From assembly GCA_977017575.1 (NCBI GenBank), contig CDRNVI010000049.1:62001-126000 (forward strand): a stretch of 64,000 bases of DNA, given 5' to 3'. Both the position numbers and the translations under genes were made by a program. The notes under the pieces were generated by a model that saw nothing but the letters and a program-made list of their open reading frames with translations, had not been told where the DNA came from and made no database searches. Below, in pieces: positions 9,651 through 19,441 of this stretch (the first letter of the stretch is position 1; each line of letters begins with the position of its first letter). The stretch comes from Paramoeba atlantica. Taxonomy: Eukaryota > Discosea.

Positions 9651-9840
9651 TCCAGGCTAAAGTGGACGAGGGAGATACTAAAGGCACCTTTGGAAAACCA
9701 CCTCGAAACTGGAACGGTATCTCCCGATTTGTAAAGGATTCTGATGGGACAAAAGAATCTTTAACGGGAGATACTGTTGCATTTTTGTGGTGGTTTTCCA
9801 AAGGTGCCTTTAGTATCTCCCTCGTCCACTTTAGCCTGGA
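9651..9840. mobile_element. 190-bp foldback MITE with 52-bp terminal inverted repeats
   Basis: The left arm 9651-9702 (TCCAGGCTAAAGTGGACGAG...) is a perfect inverted match to the right arm 9789-9840. The loop of 86 bases contains GGTATCTCCCG and its partial inverse CGGGAGATACT. There is no coding capacity. The identical arms suggest recent origin or gene conversion. Confidence 0.85.
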
Positions 9841-9861
9841 TTCGGACCCCGGATATTAGTA

Positions 9862-9980
9862 TTATCAGAATCATAAATAATTTAGGGCAGCTTGAATTGC
9901 TAGTTTTGGGCTACAACATGTGAAATTGCTAATTTGATTGCTTGTTTTAAAATATACCCCCCCAATGGACCTTCATGGTT
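9862..9980. repeat. Solo copy of the 3' terminal segment of the Tc1/mariner element at 19.4-20.3 kb
   Basis: AATCATAAATAA, GGCAG(C/G)TTGAATT and CTAGTTTTGGGCTACAACATG match 20166-20283 nearly base for base, ending in CCCCCCAATGGACCT in both. It shows that this transposon family has more than one copy here. Confidence 0.75.
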
Positions 9981-10266
9981 CATGTATTGAGTAATATAGA
10001 GGTAATGCCGCGTTTCACACTTCTCCCCCCTTATTAATCGGAAAAAAAAAGTTTGAGATAGTTTCTTTTTGATAGAATCTCTGTACTCCGATATCGCACG
10101 CTTGTCACAGCCATCACCTTTGTGAAATTCACACAGGCAATCCGGTCTGCTTTTCCACTCAAGGACCACAGAATCATCTGCATCAAGCGTTTCTACCAGG
10201 GGTCCGATAGACTTCAAAAACTATAAATATAGTACTTTATAGTACTATATTTTTTTTCATGCTATA

Positions 10267-11022
10267 CAGGGGTGGGCGCCTTCAGAGTGGGGGGGGGTCT
10301 AAAATTCGTAAAACTTGACCAATTTTGGAAAGTAATAGCGCATTCGAGAGCTCTCAAGTAGTCTGGTGTAATGGCAACATCCGTTTCCCGTTTTTAGACA
10401 TTCGAGATAAATGACAGAAAAACAAGGAATTTATTTTTCCCCGAAGATGCAATTTTTCAGTTTTTTTTGGCTTTTTTTAGTTTTTTTGCGCCGTTAATGC
10501 CTCAGAAACGTGTACGATCGCGAACATCACGGTTTCCCTTCCAGAGAGATGCTTATTCACCACCTGGGAAGGTAAGGCCGTCGCATCGCATGCTTCTCGT
10601 AGACCATTACTTTCGTTCTGGGTCCTACAATGCTACAGTATTCTCTCTTCTATCGAGAGATAGAAGATCTCCTCTCTTCTATCGAGAGTGCATACGAGGC
10701 ACTTCAAACCGATCTCAAAAGTACTTGCGTGAAGACCATAAAGAGTGTCTCCAAGCGCTTTCAAATCGTTATTGAGAAAAAAGGGGGAAATTGTGGGTAC
10801 TGAGATTTTTTTTTGGAAAAAAAGGACTTTTTCGCTTAAAAAATAAAGTTGCAATTCGTGTTTGGGACCATTCTAGCTTTCTTTGATTCCCGTAAACTTT
10901 CGCAGAGTGCTTTTTACGATTACACCAGACTATTTGAGAGCTCTCGAATGCGCTATTACTTTCCAAAATTGAACAAGTTTTACGAATTTTAGACCCCCCC
11001 ACTCTGAAGGTGCCCACCCATG
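10267..11022. mobile_element. Tc1/mariner-type MITE with long inverted repeats, nested in the hAT element
   Basis: CAGGGGTGGGCGCCTTCAG on the left matches the inverse of CTGAAGGTGCCCACCCATG on the right. The inverted repeat continues for about 115 bp and includes GTCTAAAATTCGTAAAACTTG and ATAGCGCATTCGAGAGCTCTC. It is flanked by TA on both sides, the Tc1/mariner target. The internal frames show no recognisable protein. Relatives are at 45790-46553, 25031 and 59150. Confidence 0.85.
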
Positions 11023-11388
11023 TATATTGAAAAACTATATTTTTCACCTAGAGTTTTCGACAATTGAAGAGTGACAGATAACATTTTAAAATATTTTCTT
11101 CTGTGTAATAAAGTATTCCTTAGTGATTTATTGCCTCAAACATAAATTTTGTTTTGTCTATAGAGTTTTGTCTATAGAGCTTCATATCGGCGTTTGACGG
11201 CTCGGCCGTTCAACAGAGGTTTGTTGACTGATCGAGGGTCGTGTAGCACGAACGTTTGGGGTTGGAGGTGAGATCAGGTGGCATATGGGCCATAAAGTAT
11301 TTCAGAAACCAAAGTCCCTGTAGTTATTGTCATGTCGCGTACCTATGTATGTCACCAGTATTTTCTCGTGGCGCTACATCTGCCAGCA

Positions 11389-11614
11389 CTATTTCATTCC
11401 CTCAAGAATAATTCGTTGTGTTAATTCGCTTATTATTATGCCAATGCCATAAGAAGAGTTAAAACCCTTATCCAAACTACGGCTCACCACATTATTATCA
11501 GATGCAATAGTAACTAAAGTTGGGTTCAAATCCATCGAGTTGTTTACTTCCAGTTCTAAGGCCAACGCTTCAGCGACGTCGATTCCGTGATTTTCCCATA
11601 TTGCGTATTCTAAC
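11389..11614 (-). pseudogene. RNase H fragment of a YR retrotransposon
   Basis: A minus-strand frame of about 74 codons ends at a TAG (11389-11391). It contains ALALELEVNNS and TIASDNNVVSRSLDKGF, which align with AETYALHKV and VSTDNTVAGRSLERGY of the RNase H domain in the retrotransposon ORF at 14523-16289. It is a diverged remnant of a related element carried inside the hAT element. Confidence 0.65.
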
Positions 11615-11913
11615 TAGTTCATAATATTCGGACGTGCAACGGATATTTGCCAAGCTGCAACCCTTTTTGGCGTGCATCCACAGCAGAGAAGATAGGCTTT
11701 TGAAAAAAATGTCTGACATAACCCTCTTGACCTTTGATCATTCCCTGCCATAGACCACCTGACGAGCGAAGTACCAGTCCGAAGGCCGAAAATGGTCGCC
11801 TATTTATTTATAGTTTTTGAAGTTTTTGAAGCACTTGTAGCATCAATATAGTACTATATTTTTTTTTTTTGCTATAAATAAAACTTGAAAAGTTTTATTC
11901 GGACCCCTGGTTT

Positions 11914-12288
11914 CTACAGAGTCGTGGTAGAGTTGAATTCGCGATGCTGCCAATGCAAACATTCGGAATTCCAAAGCAGCCCATAAGCTGATTTCACAAA
12001 TCGCCTACTATGTTGATTGTAGTGCATGATTTTATGATGATCCAACCTGCCAAAAAATCTCTCATTTCTGTTTCGGTTTCGGCGGAACTCCAAATCAAAG
12101 TTTTCATCGACAGTAGTGCCCTTTTCCTGACACAGACAATGTCGTACACTATGATAAGCTTTGTCCGCAATCAGAATTTCGTCAACTTTGTGGGTGAAGC
12201 CAGGAACTCCGTGATCTGACAAGCACTCACTATCATGCGTGCGCCCTTCAAAAGGCCCATTCCACGTTAGAGGATATCCATTCAACAT
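11914..12288 (-). pseudogene. PIF/Harbinger-like (DDE_4) transposase fragment
   Basis: The 124-residue frame contains GRTHDSECLSDHG, DEILIADKAYHSVR and RNRNERFFGRLDHHK, then a hydrophobic segment ending in LLWNSECLHW. This order (HDS, then D.AY, then R..ER.FG.L) is the C-terminal half of DDE_4 transposases, as in PIF/Harbinger and some IS5-like enzymes. The N-terminal catalytic part is not open here. The frame stops at a TAG made within the 8-bp target copy of the adjacent hAT element. Confidence 0.55.
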
Positions 12289-12428
12289 GACAAAAACCTG
12301 AAAAGTCCAATATTTCGTAGAGAGCTAGCCATTGTACAGTTCCTTAGGCCCTCTACTGTACATTGGAACCCCGTCTACGATGCAAGTGCACATAAAAAAA
12401 TTGCGCTCCCGCACGCAAAAGCCTCTGT

Positions 12429-12695
12429 TCATATCAGTATATTACCCACCTTACTGTTCACATTGAGAACAGGGGTTACATAACTCTTGTTTAACCATGT
12501 ACCTGATATGAGATTATCCCCCGAGTAGGGATATAATACAGCAGCGGCCCGTTCCCATGTAAGGTTTAAATGTACTAGCGTCATTGAACAAAAGACCTGA
12601 AGATTCGTGCATGCAATACGTTGGGCGAGTAAAGAAATCACCTCTTCGTCGTACCCAGTAAAGGCATGACACACTTTCCGCCACGATAGTGTCAT
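12429..12695 (-). pseudogene. Unassigned 88-codon frame upstream of the Harbinger-like fragment
   Basis: The frame lies on the same strand as, and 140 bp upstream of, the DDE_4-like fragment. It contains FTGYDEEVISLLAQRIACTN and NLTWERAAAVLYPYSG. No known domain is recognised. Position suggests it is the decayed N-terminal part of the same transposase, but I cannot show that from motifs. Confidence 0.35.
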
Positions 12696-12873
12696 ATAAA
12701 AGATCGATGAAAAGCTTAAGAACGTAAAAAAAAGTTTAACAAATGCATTGAAAGATTCAAACTAATAAAAAAGGTAATGATTTATACAGAAAGCAAGAAT
12801 AAAACAAACGATTAAAAAGAATGATATCACAAGAATTTAACACGCTTTCCTACATTAACTTAACGCGCTTTGC

Positions 12874-13140
12874 TTACTTGGGTTCCAATCCAGTAACATC
12901 GTACGCGGTGCAGGTTACGTGGTGAGCGATCCGACGTTCACTCTCCAAATGCCTACTTTGAACATCCTCGCGACAAACCACAAAACTTTGCGACTTTCCT
13001 TCTAAAGCAGAAACCCTTTTTAGTAAATCTTGGCTTTTTTCCAAAGCACTAATCTTTTCTTTGAAGTTTTCCACAGTTTCACGCAACACAGCTACATCTT
13101 CAAGCGCCTTGGAGCTATCAGATTGTGTAACAGACGCCAC
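12874..13140 (-). CDS. Small coiled-coil protein, possible transposon accessory ORF
   Basis: The 88-residue frame starts MASVTQSDSSKALEDV and continues with a heptad-like coiled coil of about 45 residues (LRETVENFKEKISALEKSQ...RVSALEGKS). I do not recognise a family. It lies on the same strand as, and upstream of, the Harbinger-like fragments, where such elements often carry a second ORF. It may also be only debris. Confidence 0.35.
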   Translation of the reverse strand: MASVTQSDSSKALEDVAVLRETVENFKEKISALEKSQDLLKRVSALEGKSQSFVVCREDVQSRHLESERRIAHHVTCTAYDVTGLEPK

Positions 13141-13736
13141 GCGCTTGAGTTCGCCACTGCGTTGACGAAAACGTTTAGATGCTTCAACTGACCCGCCACG
13201 CCGTCCTGAACCACTCTATCATGACTTCTCTTCCATGAGTAGAGTTTTCGTAGAGCCCCCCATAATACTTCTTGAGAAAGGCACCCATTGCACTTGCCAA
13301 AATTTCTGCAGGTAGCTCAGAAAACGATGACCTCTAGAGCCAGAAAACGATGACCTCTAGCGGGTCACTCCAACACTCATGACACATAAATGCGAGTGGA
13401 ACACTGACAATACTGAGAATCCGCAGGACTGAGAATCGCGAACTGAGAACCTGTGTCTCCCCTTCCGCAGGGTTGTCCAGAGGCAAGGCCCAACTCGCGC
13501 GACCCCCGCAAAATAGGGGGGGGTAGTTGTGGGGTACTGTAGAAGCCCACTTCTGGAGGCAAAAGCCCCCGTTTGCGAAGCAAAGCCCAACTGTGAGCGT
13601 AACCCAGGGACAGAATTATATTTTTTGGCGACCTTTTTTTAGGTAACTTATACAATTTGTGGTAACTTATACAGTTTATGGTAACTTATACAATTTATGG
13701 TAACTTTCCCCCTTTTTCCTTAGTTAATCCTTTCGT
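13141..13736. repeat. Repeat debris: partial foldback (13491-13540) and 19-bp minisatellite (13640-13705)
   Basis: GAAAACGATGACCTCTAG is duplicated at about 13321 and 13342. At 13491-13540 there is half of the GC-rich foldback seen at 7194-7270 (CGCGACCCCCGCAAAATAGG, TAGTTGTGGGGTA). At 13545-13605 there is an inverted copy of the 1505-1622 repeat. At 13640-13705 four copies of GGTAACTTATACAATTTAT run in tandem. Together these look like a third tandem-ended element, degraded. Confidence 0.6.
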
Positions 13737-13985
13737 TCCCCGGCAACGGGCATACTCAAACTGTATTTTTATGCCCGTTGCCGGGCGGCACTAAGGTCGG
13801 AACTGTCCCTCTTGTCGCTGAAGCAGGGGACGCGCCTTCACCCCTTCACCCCTCCCCGACTCACTCCCCTGGAGTGAGTGTGCTTCCCTCTCTCGGCTTT
13901 CTTAGACATGTTTTTTCTTCTCCGAGAGGGCCATGCGTCACGGTGACCTCCCTTGAGGACCACTAGACGTGTCCTCCGCCGACGA
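13737..13985. repeat. Right arm of the long inverted repeat pair (partner 3840-4083)
   Basis: It begins with the hairpin CCGGCAACGGGCAT...ATGCCCGTTGCCGG (13740-13785) and continues GCACTAAGGTCGGAACTGTC to CCTTGAGGACCAC, the inverse of the 3.84-4.08 kb arm. Beyond it, 13986-14522 holds only CTCTCTGCA(T/C)CTG-like short repeats (also at 21590-21650) and no gene. Confidence 0.75.
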
Positions 13986-14522
13986 GACTCTCGGCTCTCT
14001 GCATCTGGCGGTCGCCCAGCTCTCCGCACCTCGGCTCTGTCGCAGCTATCTGCACCCGGATTGCCCCCGAAACTGTAATGTAAAGGTTTTCTGTCCTTGG
14101 GCGGAAAACTATATTTCACACACAAGCGCAGAGGGCTGATCTCATAATACAAGATCGTGTATGATTATATGGTGACAGATTAGTAATGCTATGATATACA
14201 TGTAAGGTAGCGTGAGTACATACAGAATGAAAGTATGGTTGTTTTGGGGTTGGTGTGGAGGAGATCAAAAAAAGTGCAGGGGTGTCCTGGACCTCCTCCG
14301 GCGGGCATTACCGCCAGCAGGGTACCTGGAGTGAGCCGCACAGTACGGACGCATAGTTCCGCACCATTGGTTATTCACTTGGTAATTCCTACTGCATTAT
14401 CCCCTGTCTCAAACCTGTATCACATTATTCTCTACTCTCGTACAGGACGGACAAAGTTCACTATTTGATGCGCTCAGTATGTGCCTCTAAATGTACTCAG
14501 CAAATACATGTATGAGTTTTCT

Positions 14523-16289
14523 CTAACTGTGTTCAAGGTCACACCTGCTTAGATACGTCCTACCATATCTAAGATAGTCATGAATAGCAGCATCTAATGC
14601 TTTAACCGTTGAATCCATTCGAGAGGATTCATCCAAAAAGTGATATTCTTTATGCGGCCTAGTTCCGACGTCAGCAATGTTGTCGGTAGTGCGTAAAACA
14701 GCAACTGTGAGGGAAGCGTTACAGTCCTCCAAGCTTTGACATATACTACGAACAATATTGTCTACTTCTTCTGATCTTGAATAGCCGCGTTCCAGAGAAC
14801 GACCTGCTACTGTATTGTCCGTCGAAACTGCTATAGCTTTTGACTTTCTGCGGAGCGCCGCTTCAATTACTTTGTGAAGCGCGTAAGTTTCGGCACTCTC
14901 AATCCGAATTTCTTTCGCAAAACTACCCTCCAGTTTTTCTTGAACTACACCTTCCCTTGTTAAGGTCCATGCCGCCCATCGAAAAGGCGTCGCATCGCAA
15001 GCAATTAAATCAAAGTCATTCGTTGTGAACGAGTTGAACGAACCCGCGTAGGACCATACCCTTTTAAAAGATAGAATCAAGTCTACAAGATTCCCGAGCA
15101 ATACAATAATGCGAGCATCCTCTCGGTCCCAATTTGGATCGTTTTTTCCCAAAACACTTTGCAATTTTGTGTATCTTCCTAAAGTTCTCTTAGGAAGACG
15201 AAACAAAGGGAGAGCAAAGCGTACGAATCCAAGAAAACTAAAATATGTACGTGGGGTTGGGCGACCTGGAAACCTAGCAGCCGCCTGCCATTTTTCAACC
15301 GATGAATTCTCTATAGACCAAGACAGTCCCACGGAGGATTGCTGGATAGATATGCCGCAAAAATTGAACACAGAACAAGTCGATTCTGACTTAAGATATT
15401 TTAGATGCATTTTTGCACGAGATATAAAATTGCCCTTCAATACTAGTTCCCAACGTTTCTGGCAAGAGGCAGAGACGTGCATACAAACTGAATCGTATAC
15501 TACTATAATGTAGCCTCCATCTTCCAAGCGTAAAACGCTTGATGCTTCCTTCCATGATAGGACTTCTTCCGGTACATGAAGCTCAACTCGCTCGGCATGT
15601 GTAAGATTGAGTAACACTCCCCAGACAAGCGTCTGGCATATGCCGCACGCTTTAGAATAACCCATTGGCAGAACACAGGCCTGTAGAACAATATTTCCCA
15701 GGCGAACACAGCAACGTCGCCGTAAGGCTATTCCAATTGGAATTTGATAGTATGCGTTTCTTATGTCAAAATGTATTGCCCTGAGACGACAAAGAGAAGT
15801 ATCGGTTGGGTTCAAAACTTGAAGCATATCTTCGATATTCAATAATGAAAATGCTATCGTGGAGTTGCTCGACATGCTGTTTAATTCGCGGAGATCAAAA
15901 ATAGCTCGTGCCAAGGTTTCTGTTTTATTTACTCCGAAATAACGACTCAATATCGGTCTTCGGGACCCAGCCACGTGGACGTAGGGCTCCAAAACACCTA
16001 CGTCCCAAAGGTATTTTAGATGAGCTGCCCACTTTGTGTTGGCGGGACACGAACTACACAGATCTTCAAATCTAGCTTCCGAAACAGGATCTTCCTGGAG
16101 TAGTTGCAGGGCTTGACAAACGATGACTGTTCCGGTTGACTTGTCCTCAGATGTCTTAAGGATAGCCCCCTTCACATTAACTAATTTATCTAAAGGTGTA
16201 GAAGGATTAGTAATGCTCCCTCGATACGATGCTCTCTGTCCGATGTCATGACTATTTCCCGACAGAAGAGGTTCACTCGGGATGTACAT
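14523..16289 (-). CDS. Reverse transcriptase - RNase H polyprotein of the YR retrotransposon
   Basis: This open frame of 588 residues is the longest transposon ORF in the window. RT blocks: IFDLRELN (about residue 130), IHFDIRNAYYQIPIG (about 170) with its catalytic D, and VLPMGYSKACGICQTL. The YxDD position reads IIVVYDSVC, so the second aspartate is replaced by serine or the motif is shifted. RNase H blocks: IACDATPFRWAAW (D), ESAETYAL (E), VSTDNTVAGRS (D) and DNIADVGTRP (D), which together supply all four acidic residues. The start at 16289 is the first ATG. No methyltransferase follows. Confidence 0.8.
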   Translation of the reverse strand: MYIPSEPLLSGNSHDIGQRASYRGSITNPSTPLDKLVNVKGAILKTSEDKSTGTVIVCQALQLLQEDPVSEARFEDLCSSCPANTKWAAHLKYLWDVGVLEPYVHVAGSRRPILSRYFGVNKTETLARAIFDLRELNSMSSNSTIAFSLLNIEDMLQVLNPTDTSLCRLRAIHFDIRNAYYQIPIGIALRRRCCVRLGNIVLQACVLPMGYSKACGICQTLVWGVLLNLTHAERVELHVPEEVLSWKEASSVLRLEDGGYIIVVYDSVCMHVSASCQKRWELVLKGNFISRAKMHLKYLKSESTCSVFNFCGISIQQSSVGLSWSIENSSVEKWQAAARFPGRPTPRTYFSFLGFVRFALPLFRLPKRTLGRYTKLQSVLGKNDPNWDREDARIIVLLGNLVDLILSFKRVWSYAGSFNSFTTNDFDLIACDATPFRWAAWTLTREGVVQEKLEGSFAKEIRIESAETYALHKVIEAALRRKSKAIAVSTDNTVAGRSLERGYSRSEEVDNIVRSICQSLEDCNASLTVAVLRTTDNIADVGTRPHKEYHFLDESSRMDSTVKALDAAIHDYLRYGRTYLSRCDLEHS

Positions 16290-16583
16290 GCCGGACTATA
16301 TCCTATCAATAAGATGTACAAGAGTAGTAGTACTGGTTTCATTTAGTGTACAAGACCATTGGAACGTCCATAACATCAAACCCTTTGACGAACGTTAAGC
16401 CGTTCGTATAGAATTCCGCTAATATAGTAGTATCATTAAGTCCCTAATATCGTAAACATACACTTGTAAACAGCAAACATACACTTGTATACTTTGTATT
16501 ATTAATAGTTTTAGTTATTGAAATGTAGGTTTTTAAATAATTCGTGTTCCAATAATTAATGTTCCAATACTTTACTCTTCTGC

Positions 16584-17494
16584 TTATGAGTTCGTTTGTC
16601 TAGCCCTCGGGTGTAGTGTTGGAGAGATGATCGTGGTATCACAAAGGGCAGCGGGAAACGTGTCTGTAGCTTTCCGTTTCCGGGCTGTGTGTCCCGTGTG
16701 ACGGAGACAATGCGTGGAGAAGACAAGCCCACTCGGCCATCTAAATCTTTCTTCCGCTAATTTTAGTAGCATTGATAGGTGGGTGGATATGCAACGCGAA
16801 AAAAGAAAATCGTTCGATGTTGGCCGTTGCCGCAATAAGCACATACCAGCCTCGGAACACTCGATCCATCCACCCGACGATGCCGTTTTTAGACGAGATA
16901 TGTGAATCGAAGTTTTACCTAGGTCAATCAATTTTAGATAACGAAGGTCACCTGGTCGAATGGGTGCTTCCAAAAATAATTGGGTGGCATCACGGAGCAT
17001 GTTTCGAAACTTTTTATCGTGAACAATTCCTTATTTGTGCACCATGAACAATTTCGACCGATATCTGACTCATTTTTTATCAGACTCATAAAGTCTAATG
17101 TCATTTGTGGCGTTAAAACACCTCGAACCTCATGCTTTCCTTCGCGGCCCGCCCCGATAACCATTTTTCTCATCTCACTTGTGAACAGCCAAGGACTTTG
17201 TACTGAATTGCAGCGTATGGCAAACGCCAGCGCGTTCCAGATCCCGGCCGGAGAACAGAGACCTTGTGCTTTCCAACTTACTAAAAGAGACAAGAATTCC
17301 TTTTCGGAGCAGGTTTCCACAGGCACACTTCTGGTCTTCCTGATGTTCGCTAGAAACGCACAAAGAAGCTTCAAATTTCTTTCATAAGTTTTTAGTGAGG
17401 ACGTTTTTACTGACGCTTTCATTAAGATGTTACGTGCTTTCTTAGTATGGACGATGGAGGCACCTGAGGCTGAGAATGTCTTAGGCTGTGTCAT
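16584..17494 (-). pseudogene. Tyrosine recombinase of the retrotransposon, frameshifted
   Basis: The frame 17494-16934 has an N-terminal SAM-like core-binding region (SVKTSSLKTYERNLKLLCAF, KEFLSLLVSW). The overlapping frame 17000-16584 has the catalytic domain with PIRPGDLRYLKL (box A arginine) and THCLRHTGHTA (H-x-x-R). The expected nucleophilic tyrosine is not in that frame. A neighbouring frame over the same bases reads SLQHYTRG, a good candidate, so a frameshift separates H-x-x-R from the tyrosine. With a second frame change near 16950 the gene is probably dead, unless frameshifting is programmed. Confidence 0.75.
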
Positions 17495-18010
17495 GAGTTC
17501 TGTAAGAGCAATGCAATATTTTTTCTAGGATACAGAACGAAGCGTTTTTATTTTTTTCAAGCCCAAATCAAAACAAATATAAGACAGTAGTCTTGTCCAA
17601 GCCTCTCCCGTATATTCAGGCCTGCCCCGCAAGTTTTGATACAAAAGTACTTTATTATGCTGCGAATTGTTAACATCGTAAGAAACTACATACCTCAGGC
17701 TCGTACAACTTGATACGTTTAGTCATTAGTGTTTTGTAACAGAATCCTTCAAAAGAACCAACAATGCATTCTTCACTGGTTAATGTTATTCTTGTTGAAA
17801 AGTCCCCCGTGGCAATATAATTATAGCTTTTTTAATTTGTTAAGGTTTTGCAGTTTCCACTAGGGTTTAAGTATTTCTACGCCAGCTAATTATTTTCGTA
17901 GTGCGAAAAAGGAAATTAATTGGTTTATTATAATTTCATTTCGTTGAAGAACAGAGGCGACATCATGGTAATTCGTTTTTGTGGACTTCAGGCTGCGCAA
18001 AAAACGTTGT

Positions 18011-18850
18011 CTACTTCACTTCTTTTCTATTCCCTCCTTTACATACATTGCATGCTTCCTTCACATATGCATCCTTCACGTATGCATCCTCCCGCCTCAG
18101 CTTGTGCGAGGAGCCTTCTTGAGTGGGACAGTTTCCACTTCGATGACCTATTCCACCACAGCTGAAACATCGGATCACACGATGCCGTCCATCTTCTCGA
18201 AATACATGCGATCCTCCACGTCGAGCATATGGAAAGCGAGGACGGTAAGACACGCGTTGCGGTCCCATTGTAGATTGTCCCATTGGCTGAAAAGGACGAT
18301 CATCGAGACACGCGTCCGCGCCCTTCAAAGTGAATGAAGCTGCACCCCAACCATGTACCACTTGCACAAATTTCTCACGATCTCCACACTCTAGGAGACC
18401 CCGATGACAAAGTACTGAGAGTCCTATAGGAGACAAAAGTCCTCCACGGAAGCCTTTATCAGTAGCTAGTTCACACTGAACTGTTTCGTCTCCGATCAAT
18501 GCTTGATACAAACTATCACAGCATACGTAGTCGTTCGTCTGCTGCTGACGACGACGCAAAGACACAAGAGAAAACAAGTCTGCCAAGATTGAGAAAAACG
18601 AGAGACGGTCTGACGCTGGAGCAACCTTCCAGTTTCTACCACCGCATGGGTTAGCCTCCAGTTCCACAATCGTCTTTGAAAAGACTCCTTCGGCAGCGAT
18701 TCGGGAACGCAAGAAAACCACTTGGCGTAACCCGCCGGTAAGTTCGCCAACCCCAATCGGGAAACTGCGCAGGTGCCGAAGTTTCTCAAGGAATGGTGGT
18801 GATACTTTGGGGGCCAGGGAGGGCATTCGATGAAAATTCATCGAACGCAC
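18011..18850 (-). CDS. Gag-like protein with CCHC zinc knuckle
   Basis: The 279-residue frame has a serine- and arginine-containing N part (PPFLEKLRHLRSFPIG) and ends with one retroviral-type zinc knuckle, CFSCGGIGHRSGNC (C-x2-C-x4-H-x4-C, about residues 228-241), followed by a basic tail. This fits a nucleic-acid-binding gag. It is the first ORF of the element. The plus-strand frames opposite it are shadows. Confidence 0.7.
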   Translation of the reverse strand: MRSMNFHRMPSLAPKVSPPFLEKLRHLRSFPIGVGELTGGLRQVVFLRSRIAAEGVFSKTIVELEANPCGGRNWKVAPASDRLSFFSILADLFSLVSLRRRQQQTNDYVCCDSLYQALIGDETVQCELATDKGFRGGLLSPIGLSVLCHRGLLECGDREKFVQVVHGWGAASFTLKGADACLDDRPFQPMGQSTMGPQRVSYRPRFPYARRGGSHVFREDGRHRVIRCFSCGGIGHRSGNCPTQEGSSHKLRREDAYVKDAYVKEACNVCKGGNRKEVK

Positions 18851-18924
18851 GGTGCGTTCGGGTTTAGCGTCGTGATACGCCTACCCATGGCTTCATCATT
18901 CCCCATCTTGCCAGTACGCGATCC

Positions 18925-19278
18925 GTGGTAGTCAGCGATTGTTGGGGGGCTTACAATGGTTTAGACCAAGTTTGTCGTCACTACACCGTGAATCATAGTA
19001 AGAAGTTTGTGAACGAGAAGGGATATCATACTAATGGTGCTGAGAGTGTCCACAACACCATTAAGTATTGGGTAAGACTCCAACACTATAATTTTGGGGC
19101 AACAACGTTGGAGTTGCAGCGAAACGTCGCGCTCCAGTGTGTAAATTATGGGGATACCCATAATGGCCGCGAGCAGTCTTGGCAGAGTCGCTTTGTTCGT
19201 GTAGCCCCACTTTGCGTCATGTACATAGTGGTGAGTTGTTTAAAGCGTCTATATTGCGAAAACATAATCGATACATGA
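18925..19278 (+). pseudogene. Merlin (ISXO2/IS1016-like) transposase fragment
   Basis: The frame contains VVSDCWGAYNGL, HYTVNHSKKFVNEKG and YHTNGAESVHNTIKYWVR. D.W..Y, H..VNHS..FV and HTN..E...... K are the second and third catalytic blocks of ISXO2-like DDE transposases, the Merlin superfamily in eukaryotes. The first catalytic block is missing, so it is a C-terminal piece. Two more copies lie at 22.2-23.3 kb. Confidence 0.75.
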
Positions 19279-19441
19279 AAACAGGTATGTTCAAAGAAAA
19301 TCAGTTTTTGTGTATACCAGCTTCGAATTTTGGTTTATTGCATGAGAATACGAAAAATTTAGTTGAAATACTTGCGGATCGGGCAAAGCTAGATAAAAAG
19401 ACAACATTAAATCAATTTTAGTTGCTTATTGAAAAACTGAC

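Larger units (their letters stand above)
10197..11909. mobile_element. Non-autonomous hAT element with perfect 8-bp target duplication
   Basis: The ends are CAGGGGTCCGA and its inverse TCGGACCCCTG, typical of hAT termini. The flanks are GTTTCTAC at 10189-10196 and GTTTCTAC at 11910-11917, a perfect 8-bp duplication. Both subterminal regions carry ATATAGTACT. There is no hAT transposase inside. It contains a nested Tc1-like MITE (10267-11022) and a retrotransposon RNase H relic (11389-11614). It lies just past the end of the PIF/Harbinger-like ORF. Confidence 0.9.
14523..18850 (-). mobile_element. Tyrosine-recombinase retrotransposon, order gag - YR - RT-RNase H (VIPER/DIRS-like)
   Basis: Three coding blocks lie on the minus strand in the order gag (18850-18011), tyrosine recombinase (17494-16584) and RT-RNase H (16289-14523). 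There is no integrase and no methyltransferase. DIRS and Ngaro elements usually place the recombinase after the RT. VIPER elements of trypanosomatids have it before. Gaps of about 0.5 kb and 0.3 kb separate the blocks. I did not find convincing terminal repeats. TTCGATGAAAATTCATCGAA at 18827-18846, at the gag end, is a perfect palindrome and may belong to the terminus. Confidence 0.7.

Noticed and set aside
16980-17387. Plus-strand frame of 135 codons opposite the recombinase
   Set aside because: The minus strand has recognisable recombinase motifs; this frame has none.
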